From NCBI RefSeq assembly GCF_003001995.1, contig NZ_PVNB01000002.1, forward strand, positions 1 to 64,000: a DNA stretch of 64,000 nt. The letters run 5' to 3'. How positions within the stretch are numbered: the stretch's first letter is position 1; each line of letters opens with the position of its first letter. Below the pieces are notes generated by a model. That model was not told the DNA's origin. It saw only the letters and a program-made list of their open reading frames with translations, and did not search any database. Below are positions 1-7,514 of the stretch, in pieces. The stretch is from Orenia metallireducens. Its GTDB lineage: Bacteria; Bacillota; Halanaerobiia; Halobacteroidales; Halobacteroidaceae. Both the position numbers and the translations under genes were made by a program.

Positions 1-96
1 ATAGCTTTAGCTATAGTCCTTTAGTGGGCTTTAGCCTAAACGCGACTTCCAGTCGCAAAAGCATTCTACCGACTTCTAGTCGGTAGTTGTTGAATA
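1..96. repeat. palindromic word-like repeats
   Basis: The left edge is made of short inverted words: a 15-base hairpin at about 41-55 (GCGACT and AGTCGC around a short spacer) and a second at 66-86 (CTACCGACT paired with AGTCGGTAG), preceded by repeats of CTTTAG. The second hairpin supplies the stop codon and the last residues of the minus-strand gene that ends at 66, so the repeat has replaced or extended that gene's 3' end. Confidence 0.6.
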
Positions 97-593
97 GCTT
101 TCATGATTTTATTAATAAATTCGATAGGGTTTCCAGGGTAGAAAGTAGCAGTACCATCTGCTGATAAAAGCCAATTTCTCTGTTCTACTGTTTCTTTATC
201 AAATCTATATTTCACTAGTAAATTATCACCTAAATATTCATTCCATGAAATGAAGAGCTGAGTTTGTCCATTTTGATATCTAATAAATAGTGTTTTTTTT
301 GATAAAATATTTGGATTTTCATCTACTAGCTTAAAGATTATTATCTGCTTATCGGTGAGGGGATCTGTTTTAGAATGTGAGATCCATTTACCCTTGCCTT
401 TGAGTGAATCATCTTGAAGGGCTAGGTTTTTTATAAATGTATCATAAGCTAACAGTCTATCTTTATCATCTGATATTTGGGATATTTTTTTCAACTGAAT
501 TAGTATCTTTTCTTTGGTTAAAGTTTCTGCAGTTACTGCAAAAGTAAATAGAAAAATGATAATTAAGGTTAAACTAATAATTTTCTTTTTCAT
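66..593 (-). CDS. secreted TagO/VasI-like protein
   Basis: 175 residues with a clean N-terminal signal peptide (Lys-rich start, hydrophobic core to about residue 20, Ala-Glu cleavage region). The mature part contains W-(I/S)-x-S-K-T-D-P-L-T-D, then TLFIRYQNGQTQLFISW and a terminal SADGTATFYPG block. This arrangement matches the VasI/TagO family (PF11319) associated with type VI secretion in Proteobacteria, recalled from memory. No other type VI gene is in the window, so a T6SS role is doubtful; it may be a free-standing envelope protein. The C-terminal residues LPTRSR are encoded inside a palindromic repeat and are probably not native. Last gene of a minus-strand run. Confidence 0.6.
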   Translation of the reverse strand: MKKKIISLTLIIIFLFTFAVTAETLTKEKILIQLKKISQISDDKDRLLAYDTFIKNLALQDDSLKGKGKWISHSKTDPLTDKQIIIFKLVDENPNILSKKTLFIRYQNGQTQLFISWNEYLGDNLLVKYRFDKETVEQRNWLLSADGTATFYPGNPIEFINKIMKAIQQLPTRSR

Positions 594-618
594 GATATCA
601 TTCCTTATAATTTTATTT

Positions 619-1089
619 TTAATTCATCATATGTAAATAACTATTCCAACTATTTGCAAAATGCCCTATTGCAAATATCAGAGTGGTAATTGTTAAATAA
701 ATTGAATTTATCCAAAAGGAAGCAAATAAAAAATAGCATACAGGAAAAATAGCCATTGGTATTGGAATAAATAATAAAGGCGTAAACAGTAATGAAAAAT
801 CTTGTCCTTTTAAAACATAACGTAACCATAAAACATAATATATTACTATACACAATATCATTAATAGTAAAAATAAATTAAAATTTAAATTAATAAAGCT
901 CACATTTGAAGTTAGGAGAATAACTATAAAAGCAATTATTCCCATTCTCTCAATTATAGTGAACAATAAATTAACATCTTGTAACCTATTAGGAATATTT
1001 TTGGGGGGAAATATTACAAATAACAAGTTTGGTAACAGCACTACTGCTACAATTATTAATCCTACATAAGAAAATCCCAAATAAAACAC
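619..1089 (-). CDS. multi-pass membrane protein of unknown function
   Basis: 156 residues, very hydrophobic, with about five predicted membrane helices and few charged residues outside a short central loop (PPKNIPNRLQD). No catalytic motif is visible and I do not recognise the family. A Shine-Dalgarno-like GAGGTG lies just upstream of the ATG. It lies 25 bases upstream of the TagO-like gene on the same strand and could share its transcript. A 210-bp repeat starts about 210 bases upstream. Confidence 0.65.
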   Translation of the reverse strand: MFYLGFSYVGLIIVAVVLLPNLLFVIFPPKNIPNRLQDVNLLFTIIERMGIIAFIVILLTSNVSFINLNFNLFLLLMILCIVIYYVLWLRYVLKGQDFSLLFTPLLFIPIPMAIFPVCYFLFASFWINSIYLTITTLIFAIGHFANSWNSYLHMMN

Positions 1090-1301
1090 CTCACTTCTTA
1101 GAAATAGACTCTAATTTGAATTTATATCAATACTTTATTTATCATTAGTTTATCAGTAATTAAAACAATCTAGGAATGTCTGATAACTATTATATTCCCG
1201 ATATATCATGTTGCAAATACCTTTGATTGATGAGTCTTTGCGAAGTATGTCGGAAATATTTACTTTAATAACCATCTAATCAATATCACAATTACTTTTC
1301 T

Positions 1302-1513
1302 CCTCAAACAGAGTAGGGGAGTGGACTAAATCTAACACAATCCCTCACCATACCATAATCTTCGTAACTAAGCTAAAATAAAGAAGTTTGACATTATTTA
1401 TTGTTGTCTTACTCACTTTTTCGATATAAAATATTAATTACCGACATAATACATTAATGTTAAAAATATCCCGAATAACTATTAATAAAAACTTAGCAAA
1501 TCGCTAAGTTTTT
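1302..1513. repeat. dispersed repeat, copy A (about 210 bp)
   Basis: Shares most of its sequence with 7060-7274, including CTAAGCTAAAATAAA, CATTAATGTTAAAAAT and the terminal hairpin CTTAGC-AAATC-GCTAAG. By eye roughly 80-85% identical with small indels. The hairpin end (1488-1513), followed by Ts on both strands, also serves as the terminator of the minus-strand yqaE-like gene at 1531. The other edge carries GAGTAGGGGAGT, a motif that recurs at 4404-4440 and 5179-5205. No ORF. The rest of the 1090-1530 gap shows nothing else. Confidence 0.75.
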
Positions 1514-1530
1514 ATTAATTTTAATTTTTC

Positions 1531-1707
1531 CTATCTGTTTAATCTTTTAAATCTTTTATCATCTTTTTTATCCTTAACTACCATAATAGCATGAATCATT
1601 CCTGGTATATAAAGTAAAAAACATAGCAAAAAGTTTAAAAATGCTTGAAAAGGCTTACCGCATAGCAAAACCGCTACAGGTGGAAACAATATAGCCAATA
1701 AGTACAT
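1531..1707 (-). CDS. YqaE/Pmp3 family small membrane proteolipid
   Basis: 58 residues starting MYLLAILFPPVAVLLCGK, followed by a second helix ending LLYIPGMIHAIMVV and a basic tail. This is the two-helix layout of the Pmp3/YqaE family (PF01679): PP in helix 1, a short loop and an IPGxIHA motif in helix 2. Members modulate membrane potential in yeast and are stress-linked in bacteria; the specific role here is unknown. A strong GGAGG lies 6-7 bases before the ATG and a hairpin terminator follows at 1488-1513, so it is probably a single-gene unit. Confidence 0.88.
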   Translation of the reverse strand: MYLLAILFPPVAVLLCGKPFQAFLNFLLCFLLYIPGMIHAIMVVKDKKDDKRFKRLNR

Positions 1708-1808
1708 ATATATTACCTCCCTCTAATTCGATATTACAGAACAATATCAATCCATATATTAACATATCTAGAAAGTAATTTAATATCACACATAGTTAAT
1801 ATTTAAAA

Positions 1809-1940
1809 CTATCTCCCCAAAGCCCTCAGAGCCTGTACAGCCATCAAATCAGCAGCTTTCTCCATCTTACTATGCTGCATGTCCAATTCAAGAACGTAAG
1901 GTTTATTAGGCAGATGCTCATTAAGGCGATATAGATTCCC
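1809..1940 (-). pseudogene. 3' remnant of an unrecognised gene
   Basis: An open frame without a start codon, beginning directly after an in-frame TGA at 1941-1943 and encoding about 43 residues (core PYVLELDMQHSKMEKAADLMA, ending ALRALGR). The codon composition and sensible amphipathic helix suggest a real C-terminus whose 5' part has been lost. It lies just downstream of the XRE repressor on the same strand, within the prophage remnant, so it is likely a trimmed phage gene. I do not recognise the family. Confidence 0.4.
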
Positions 1941-1946
1941 TCAGTA

Positions 1947-2387
1947 TCAATTATTTAGCTTATGTCCATCTTTCTCAATTCTCCTAATAATATTGATAAC
2001 ATCCTGGATAGCTTCTTTAGGAAGGTCACGAGTCTGTTCAAATAATAGCTGTAAATCTTCTCGTTGACTTAGTTCATCCCAGAATTCTAATAGTTCAGGA
2101 TCATCAGAGATTGCTGGTTCAATTTTATTATTAGGGTTTTGGCGATTGTCTTCAGTTATTCCTTCTAAGTAACCAGCTGCATCCATTAATTGTTTATATG
2201 TTATATTATTTCGAGCTACATTAGCTAAATTTTTTAATATTTCAGGACTAGGAGGTTTTTCTAGACTTTTATTTATAGATTGAGAAATATAAGTTCTACT
2301 TACATTAGATTCTCTAGCATATTCTGAGTTAGATCTATCTCCTCTGGCTTTTTCTATGAGTTTTCTAAATTTACTAGTGTTAAACAT
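1947..2387 (-). CDS. XRE-family phage-type repressor
   Basis: 146 residues. An N-terminal helix-turn-helix (about residues 5-70; EYARESNVSRTYISQSINK as scaffold and recognition helix) is followed by an acidic linker and a helical C-terminal segment (about 90-146) of the kind that mediates dimerisation. It is divergent from the Gam-like and other phage genes to the right, the usual arrangement of a lysogeny repressor. The 5' flank to 2540 contains paired GTTTAAA words and inverted TTGTT/AACAA, possible operators. RBS AGGAGG lies just before the ATG. Confidence 0.8.
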   Translation of the reverse strand: MFNTSKFRKLIEKARGDRSNSEYARESNVSRTYISQSINKSLEKPPSPEILKNLANVARNNITYKQLMDAAGYLEGITEDNRQNPNNKIEPAISDDPELLEFWDELSQREDLQLLFEQTRDLPKEAIQDVINIIRRIEKDGHKLNN

Positions 2388-2437
2388 TTTAACACCTCCT
2401 ATCTTAGATTATACTATATACGTTATAAATTTCAACA

Positions 2438-2490
2438 AAGCTATTGTTTAAATTTTTTTCATTTTCTGTTTAAAATATCAACAATAAGGT
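2438..2490. promoter_or_regulatory. possible repressor operator region
   Basis: Two GTTTAAA words (about 2446 and 2468) lie inside a TATTGTT ... AACAATA inverted pair between the repressor and the rightward phage genes. Divergent promoters with repressor operators are expected here, but the exact sites are inferred from repeat structure only. Confidence 0.35.
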
Positions 2491-2537
2491 GGAAGTGGTT
2501 TATAATATTAACAGAGTTTAGAAAAAGAGGGCTGTTC

Positions 2538-2669
2538 TTGGAAGCAAACATGGATGAGATAGATAGATTATTTGAAAATGAATTTGAAGGTAATATAAGT
2601 TTATTTACTAAAGAAATAGGAGTTAATAGGAGAATTATCCAAAAGGATAGGAATAGAAAAAAGATGTAG
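2538..2669 (+). CDS. small phage-type protein (TTG start)
   Basis: 43 residues if it starts at the TTG at 2538, which has AGAGGG seven bases upstream; 39 residues from the ATG at 2550, which has no good site. Acidic N-terminal half (DEIDRLFENEFEGN), then a short basic helix pair (FTKEIGVNRRIIQKDRN) that resembles a minimal DNA-binding helix-turn-helix. First gene rightward of the repressor, where Cro- or antirepressor-like genes usually sit. Function not recognised. Confidence 0.5.
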   Translation: MEANMDEIDRLFENEFEGNISLFTKEIGVNRRIIQKDRNRKKM

Positions 2670-2759
2670 ATTATTCACAAAAAGAAGATATTGAGATGGA
2701 GGGACCGGCAATACTATTAATAGTTACTGATTAAGATAATTTAAGAAAGGGTGAGTAAG

Positions 2760-3278
2760 ATGAGTGAAATTAAAGAAAGAGTTGAAGAAAGCCAAGAGAG
2801 GTTTATCATTACCGATGATGCTAAGGCAGATTGGGCTTTGGAGAAGTTAAGGGAATTGAAGGGTTTAAAGAGAGAAAAAGAAGAATTAGCAGAAAAGAGA
2901 AAAATAATGATTGATAGTTGGTTAGAGGAGGAGAGTTCTAAGATTGATAATGATATAGAGTTTTTTGAAGGGTTATTGACTGAATATGCTATGAAGTTAA
3001 AGGAAAAGAATAAAGATCTTAAAACTCATTCCCTGCCATTTGGTAAATTAAAATTTAGAAAACAGAATGCTAAATGGAATTATGATGAAGAGAAATTACT
3101 AAAATTCCTTAAGGTAGTGGGGATAGATGCTATTAAGGTTAAAGAGCAAATTGATAAGCAAGCATTGAAAAATATGGTTAAAGTAGTTGGTAATAAAGTT
3201 ATTCACCCTGAAACTGGAGAGATTATTGAGGGTGTTGAGATTGAAGAAAGAGATGAAAAGTTTACTATAGATGTATAA
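2760..3278 (+). CDS. phage host-nuclease-inhibitor (Gam-like) protein
   Basis: 172 residues from the ATG at 2760, chosen over a GTG at 2751 because GAAAGG lies nine bases before the ATG and touches the GTG. Pattern: FIITDDAKADWALEKL, a central coiled coil, FFEGLLTEYAM, then LKTHSLPFGKLKFRKQ, an acidic lysine-rich middle and a C-terminal HPETGEIIEGV. This is the layout of Mu Gam-like proteins (PF07352), which bind double-stranded DNA ends and block host exonucleases. It is the best-preserved gene of the prophage remnant; later modules are missing. Confidence 0.8.
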   Translation: MSEIKERVEESQERFIITDDAKADWALEKLRELKGLKREKEELAEKRKIMIDSWLEEESSKIDNDIEFFEGLLTEYAMKLKEKNKDLKTHSLPFGKLKFRKQNAKWNYDEEKLLKFLKVVGIDAIKVKEQIDKQALKNMVKVVGNKVIHPETGEIIEGVEIEERDEKFTIDV

Positions 3279-3354
3279 AGCTAATCTACTATCTGTATCC
3301 ACTAAGGAACAAGTGGCAGAGAAGGACAGGCTCATAACTCCTAACTTGGTGTAG
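3271..3354 (+). CDS. possible 27-residue ORF overlapping gam-like gene
   Basis: An ATG inside the last codons of the Gam-like gene opens a 27-codon frame (MYKANLLSVSTKEQVAEKD...). The 8-base overlap is typical of translational coupling in phage operons, but the peptide matches nothing I know and could be chance or the start of a truncated gene. Confidence 0.25.
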   Translation: MYKANLLSVSTKEQVAEKDRLITPNLV

Positions 3355-3430
3355 CCTAGAGCATGGAATAGCTCAAGGCAAAAACCAAAAACAAGAGAGG
3401 AGGAGCCACCTTAGTATTATTCATCTTAAG

Positions 3431-3457
3431 TAGCTGGTCTAAGCCTAAGACCAGCTA
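3431..3457. terminator. hairpin, possible terminator
   Basis: Inverted repeat TAGCTGGTCT / AGACCAGCTA with a 6-7-base loop. It lacks a T-run on the plus strand, so it may be a word-type palindrome rather than a working terminator. Confidence 0.4.
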
Positions 3458-3525
3458 CCAATAAAGATTTGGCTTTATTAAAAAGGATGTGGAAAGAAGG
3501 TAAGAACAAAAAGGGGAGAATGTAA

Positions 3526-3660
3526 ATGCCTAATTATAGTGAAGCTCTAGAAGTTGAAGAGATTGCTCAAGAAATTATAAAAGAACATAGAAATGATTTA
3601 GCTAACGCTCAGATATACTATATCTTTAGAGATAAAGCAGCTAAAAGTAAATGTCAATAA
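3526..3660 (+). pseudogene. truncated phage metallopeptidase
   Basis: Starts with a good RBS (AAGGGGAG, nine bases) and encodes 44 residues, EVEEIAQEIIKEHRNDLANAQIYYIFRDKAAKSK, then stops. This matches the N-terminus of the phage putative metallopeptidase family (PF18894), where the helix is followed by a longer domain carrying an HExxH-like motif; the usual length is about 150 residues. The catalytic part is absent, so the gene is a 5' fragment marking the right end of the prophage remnant. The next 190 bases hold nothing recognisable. Confidence 0.6.
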
Positions 3661-3853
3661 ATCCATTTCCAACCTGTTGTTAATATTAATATGCTTTTAA
3701 TATATCATTGATATACTCAAATATGTAATAAGCAGAATATCAGTATTGCTCTTGGGTTGGGTATTATATATCCTTTTTATATAACGATATTTAATAGTAA
3801 AATAAGGCAAATAAGAAGCAAATCATATTCTAAATATCTTATTATCTTTAATC

Positions 3854-4363
3854 TTATTTATATCTCTTTTCCCATTCATTTCTCATTATAATTTTTTGAT
3901 TATCAACTAAATAATCAGTGGCTAGCTTGCCATAGAGGTGGTCAATCTCATGTTGGAATAATTCTGATAAATCATCATTAAATTGTTTAGTTATTTCTTT
4001 TCCTTCTTTATTTTGATAGTTAACTTTGATACTTCTGTGCCTTGTAATATTTACAAAAAAAGCAATATTAAAGCTATAACAACTATCCCAGACATTAAAG
4101 GTTTCTTCACTCTTCCATATGATTTTAGGATTAACCATAATTATCTCTTTATTATCTGAATTATAGTAGATTACCTTTTTCATATGACCTATTTGTGGGG
4201 CTGCTAATGCTCTACCTAGATTCTTTTTCAGTTGAAGGTCTGTTAGTGTATCCTTCAGATCTTGAATGATTTCTAGTAATTTTTTGTTAAAATCAGTCAC
4301 AGTTGAAGATTTTTCTCGTAACTTTGGATTTCCGATCATTAATACTTCCTTTATAGCCATCAT
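3854..4363 (-). CDS. def: divergent peptide deformylase
   Basis: 169 residues. Peptide deformylases remove the N-formyl group from nascent proteins using a metal held by one Cys and two His. Motif I is RALAAPQIG (close to GxGxAAPQ), motif III is QHEIDHLYG (intact HExDH), but motif II reads WDSCYSF where EGCLS is expected: the Cys ligand is kept while flanking residues differ. The metal site is therefore complete and activity is possible. It looks like a secondary paralogue, not the housekeeping copy. RBS AAGGAG precedes the tandem ATGs. Solitary gene with repeat edge motif 4404-4440 upstream. Confidence 0.82.
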   Translation of the reverse strand: MMAIKEVLMIGNPKLREKSSTVTDFNKKLLEIIQDLKDTLTDLQLKKNLGRALAAPQIGHMKKVIYYNSDNKEIIMVNPKIIWKSEETFNVWDSCYSFNIAFFVNITRHRSIKVNYQNKEGKEITKQFNDDLSELFQHEIDHLYGKLATDYLVDNQKIIMRNEWEKRYK

Positions 4364-4403
4364 TATTTTCTCCTTTTGATTTAATAAACTTACTGTATTA
4401 TTT

Positions 4404-4440
4404 CACTCACTAAGTAGAGTAGGGGATTGGGTTTAATACA
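4404..4440 (-). repeat. repeat edge motif upstream of def
   Basis: CTAAGTAGAGTAGGGGATT matches the edge of the 210-bp repeats at 1302 and 7060. It sits about 40-75 bases upstream of the deformylase start, on the promoter side. Confidence 0.55.
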
Positions 4441-4485
4441 TTTCTGCTTAGCTCTTACTTATATTTGCTGTTAGGTATTTTTGAT

Positions 4486-5124
4486 TTATTTTAGTGATTC
4501 CATTAATTTGTAAAAATATTTTGAGTCTTTAGTTTTATATAATTGATACCATGCTTCTAATGCATCCTTTTTCATTACCTCTATCTTTTTAAATACCTCG
4601 TATGAGAATTCCAATGGAGCAAGTCCTGAGGCAGTTATTAAATTATCATCTACCACTGTTGGGGCATTTATATAATGAGAACTTCCAATATAATCAGGAC
4701 AGAACATTTTTAGAAAGTCCTGATCGTTACTTGTATGTTTTTTATTATCTAATAAGCCAGTTTGAGCTAAGGCTACTGTAGCACCACAAATTGCTGCAAC
4801 TATAATCTTCTTATTAATTAGATTTGATACAATTTCTAATATCTTTTTATTTTTCTCATCCATCCATGTATCTGCTCCAGGAAGGATGAGTAAATCTCCA
4901 GCTTGGAATTTAACATCATTAATATCCTTATCGGGAGTGATAGTTATTCCCCCCATGGTCTTAATTGGCTTCAAAGTATTTCCAATCATTACAAGCTCTA
5001 ATTTTGTATTTTTAGCAAAATATCTGCGACTATTTAACTCTGCAGTTATGAAAGCAATTTCCCAGTCAGCTAAAGTATCCAGAACATATAGATAGCATTT
5101 TTTAGAATTTGATTTGTTTGTCAT
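4486..5124 (-). CDS. DJ-1/PfpI family protein (YdeA/YoaZ-like)
   Basis: 212 residues from the ATG at 5124, preceded by AGGAGG; an upstream in-frame start exists but lacks an RBS. A flavodoxin-like core begins KKCYLYVLDTLADWEIAFITAEL; the nucleophile elbow is VAAICGATVALA with Cys in the AICG motif, and DLLILPGADTW precedes it. Members act as cysteine-dependent glyoxalases, chaperones or amidotransferase-like enzymes; specific substrates cannot be read from sequence. The acidic residue near the N-terminus (ADWE) fits the DJ-1 site. Single gene, possibly following the small integral membrane gene cluster. Confidence 0.82.
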   Translation of the reverse strand: MTNKSNSKKCYLYVLDTLADWEIAFITAELNSRRYFAKNTKLELVMIGNTLKPIKTMGGITITPDKDINDVKFQAGDLLILPGADTWMDEKNKKILEIVSNLINKKIIVAAICGATVALAQTGLLDNKKHTSNDQDFLKMFCPDYIGSSHYINAPTVVDDNLITASGLAPLEFSYEVFKKIEVMKKDALEAWYQLYKTKDSKYFYKLMESLK

Positions 5125-5178
5125 TATTATCCTCCTAGTTTTTATTTCTATAATCATCTCAAAATTGAATGGCATCTA

Positions 5179-5205
5179 ATTCTAAATAGAGTAGGGGCGG
5201 GATAT
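5179..5205 (-). repeat. repeat edge motif upstream of PfpI-like gene
   Basis: AATAGAGTAGGGGCGGG, fourth occurrence of the AGAGTAGGGG edge motif, about 60-80 bases upstream of the start at 5124. Confidence 0.5.
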
Positions 5206-5247
5206 AAGAACCTCTTATAATAAAAGTAATATTAAATAATTCAAATT

Positions 5248-5273
5248 AAGGCTAACTTAATTAAGTTAGCCTT
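5248..5273 (-). terminator. palindromic terminator of the 5310 gene
   Basis: Perfect inverted repeat AAGGCTAACTTAA / TTAAGTTAGCCTT just downstream of the minus-strand stop at 5310. T-run is weak. Confidence 0.6.
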
Positions 5274-5309
5274 AATTGTTATCAACTTTTATTTAGATCT
5301 TATTTATTA

Positions 5310-5630
5310 CTAGTTAATACCAGTCTCTATTTCTTGGATAGGATTAGCAAAGTGTATTCCTTTAGTACTTAAATTATTTTTAGAATATTCATCAGCCGGA
5401 AGATAGCCTTTTTCTAAAAGATCCTTGATATAGAGTTTATTGTAGATAAAAGGGAAAACAAGAGCTGAAACTCCCGCAGTAACACAAGCAGCTAGGAACA
5501 TGATTATTGCCCATTTGATATCTCCTCTGAATATAGCAGGGAAGAAACCAAAAAAGAATGTGGTCCATGAAAAGCCGATTGGTACTTCCTTGATTAGATT
5601 ATTATTTTGGTTCTGTAAAGTAACTTTCAT
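5310..5630 (-). CDS. DUF2628/HrgC-like small membrane protein
   Basis: 106 residues from the ATG at 5630 (AAGGGG eight bases upstream; the GTG at 5637 abuts the RBS and is less likely). Begins MKVTLQNQNNNLIKEVP, then GFSWTTFFFGFFPAIFRGD, a helix pair, and FIYNKLYIKDLLEKGY. The GFSWT-FFFG-RGD signature followed by a YNKxYI segment is typical of HrgC/DUF2628 proteins. Two to three membrane helices; the biochemical role is unknown. Monocistronic with its own terminator. Confidence 0.72.
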   Translation of the reverse strand: MKVTLQNQNNNLIKEVPIGFSWTTFFFGFFPAIFRGDIKWAIIMFLAACVTAGVSALVFPFIYNKLYIKDLLEKGYLPADEYSKNNLSTKGIHFANPIQEIETGIN

Positions 5631-5806
5631 TATTAACACCCCTTAAGTATTTGATTTATTATATATGTAAAAATAAGTAGGTATAGACTCCTAATTACTA
5701 ATATTAAAATATCTGAATTAAGTATAAATAAAAGTTAAAACTTGTCAATATGTATTAACTTACCACAATATAAATTTGGTGACTAAGATATATTATTTAT
5801 TCTCCT

Positions 5807-6058
5807 CTAATCTCCTTCTTTTTTTAGTGGAATAATCCAGATTACAATATTGATAATTATAACTCCTATTCCTAAATAATAAGATACTGCATCTAGATCA
5901 GGTCCATAGATATTTCCTATAGCAAAAAAGGATATAAATAAAAATAAAGTAAATGTAAAGACTATTGTAAGTAATGTTAAGATTATCTTTCCTAATTTAG
6001 TTCTAATCTTAAATAAGCCTATAATAAATGCAACTAAAAGCATACTGAGTAATTCCAT
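5807..6058 (-). CDS. small three-helix membrane protein
   Basis: 83 residues with three hydrophobic segments (about 1-15, 22-50 and 60-78) separated by KIRTKLGK and a short acidic loop (YGPDLDA), and a charged KKEGD tail. AAGGAG lies before the ATG. No family recognised. It lies downstream of a decayed frame and the LysE-like gene, in the same orientation. Confidence 0.55.
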   Translation of the reverse strand: MELLSMLLVAFIIGLFKIRTKLGKIILTLLTIVFTFTLFLFISFFAIGNIYGPDLDAVSYYLGIGVIIINIVIWIIPLKKEGD

Positions 6059-6116
6059 CTTTAACTCCTTTTGAAAATTTTTCTTAAGACATTAGATGGT
6101 GCTTCTACACTCTCAC

Positions 6117-6352
6117 TTAAATCTTTCCTATGTAATTAAACCCATTTGACTTATTTCCATTCATAGTTGTATATACTACCTTTTCATACTCTAATTTATC
6201 AAAATCTTTTATTAGTTCGTCAATTCTTTTTTCAGCAAAATGCCTTAATATTGCTCCTTCATCTAATTCGAATACTCCATAACAATTATACTTATCTTTA
6301 AATTTCTTATATCTTTTAATATTTCTATCATCATCATTGAGTAAAAAATCAT
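6117..6352 (-). pseudogene. open frame without start, likely gene remnant
   Basis: About 78 codons open in one frame, starting immediately after the stop of the LysE-like gene but with no ATG, GTG or TTG near its beginning. The translation is protein-like (KRYKKFKDKYNCYGVFELDE, then FAEKRIDELIKDFDKLEYEKVVYT). It probably is the 3' part of a gene whose start was removed when the LysE-like gene arrived; alternatively it uses ATT as start. Family not recognised. Confidence 0.4.
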
Positions 6353-6358
6353 TAATAT

Positions 6359-6994
6359 TTATTTAAAAGAATTAGTCAATATAATTTTTATAATTCTTAA
6401 TATCCCATAACCTATTAAAATCAAAGCAACTAACATATTAGCTAATTGGACGATTAATGGTGAAATCAATGTCTTTAATATTGTTATAAGAAAGATAGAG
6501 AGGCTAAGAAAAAGAGGTGTAGCAAGACCTGCTGACAATCCAAAGACCATTAACTCTTTTTTGTTTAAGGAATATTCAACTGATCTAGCTGCAAATAAGC
6601 TAGTCCAAAAAAGAACTGTTAATGGACTGGATATGGTCAATAAAAAAGCTGAAATAAAACTTTTAAATAGATTTGATGAAGGGTCACTTATAGTTAAATT
6701 AATATTAATAGTCTCTGGAATATTTATAGCCATATAAAATCCAAAAGCAATAAGAACAATGGAACTAATAACTCCTAAAGTTTTTTTGACTTTTTTCTTC
6801 TCTAATAATTTACCTATTCCAGCAATAGCCAGTGCTATATATAAGTAATCTACAATTGTTACAGCAGCAACTGCAAATAATCCATCGATTAAAGATTTTT
6901 GAAGTGCAAGGTTTGCTAGAAAGAAGAAGACAGGTCCGATGGCTATTTGAAGAATTAATCCTGTTGATAGACCTCTTAAGAATACTTTTTTCAT
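6359..6994 (-). CDS. LysE/RhtB family exporter
   Basis: 211 residues, about six membrane helices. The N-terminus LRGLSTGLILQIAIGPVFFF matches the conserved GxxxxxxPGP-like start of LysE/RhtB/CadD exporters, with IGP retained; TISSPLTVLFWTSLF corresponds to the family's second half-repeat NPK/SPL motif. These proteins export amino acids or small metabolites. RBS AAAGGAGG lies eight bases before the ATG. Upstream is the 210-bp repeat copy B. Confidence 0.8.
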   Translation of the reverse strand: MKKVFLRGLSTGLILQIAIGPVFFFLANLALQKSLIDGLFAVAAVTIVDYLYIALAIAGIGKLLEKKKVKKTLGVISSIVLIAFGFYMAINIPETININLTISDPSSNLFKSFISAFLLTISSPLTVLFWTSLFAARSVEYSLNKKELMVFGLSAGLATPLFLSLSIFLITILKTLISPLIVQLANMLVALILIGYGILRIIKIILTNSFK

Positions 6995-7059
6995 TTAATA
7001 AAGTCCTCCTTTAAGAATGGGAGCCATACTAATTAATAATTAATAGTATATTTATTGTT

Positions 7060-7274
7060 CTCACCAAGTAGGGTAAGGGAGGGAACTAAACCTCTAACAC
7101 AGTCTCTCACCATATCACAATCTTCACAACTAAGCTAAAATAAAAAAGTTTTACAATTATTTATTATTGGTTTACTCATTTTTTTGACATTAAATATTAA
7201 TTTCCGGCATAATACATTAATGTTAAAAATATCCCAAATAAGTATAAATAATAACTTAGCAAATCGCTAAGCTA
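7060..7274. repeat. dispersed repeat, copy B (about 210 bp)
   Basis: Second copy of the repeat at 1302-1513. Shared blocks include CTAAGCTAAAATAAA, TTTATTATTGG/TTTATTGTTG, TAATACATTAATG and the terminal CTTAGC-AAATC-GCTAAG hairpin. Its GTAGGGTAAGGGAG edge lies about 65-95 bases upstream of the LysE-like start. Confidence 0.75.
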
Positions 7275-7402
7275 TAGAATAGAATTACTTTTTGCACAAC
7301 CTTGCAACTGTATTATATCATACTGATTTAAATATTTGAAAATGTTTTTTATTACTAAGGGTTCTATTTTATAGCTAATAAAAGAATAATCCAAAAATAA
7401 AG

Positions 7403-7421
7403 AACCCCCAAATAGGGGGTT
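7403..7421 (-). terminator. terminator of small gene 7515-7658
   Basis: AACCCCC / GGGGGTT with a five-base loop, followed on the minus strand by TCTTTATTTTT. Classic rho-independent terminator about 95 bases after the stop at 7515. Confidence 0.75.
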
Positions 7422-7514
7422 AACTAATAGATGCTGCTTCAATGAGAAGTCCGCTCCATAATTCATCAAAGATAGGTTCTTCACAATAGAAACCACCTTT
7501 TCTTAATGTATCTC

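Noticed and set aside
7272-7496. 74-codon minus-strand ORF
   Set aside because: A GC-rich terminator hairpin (7403-7421) lies inside it and its 3' end reads into the 210-bp repeat; more likely the trailer of the small gene at 7515.
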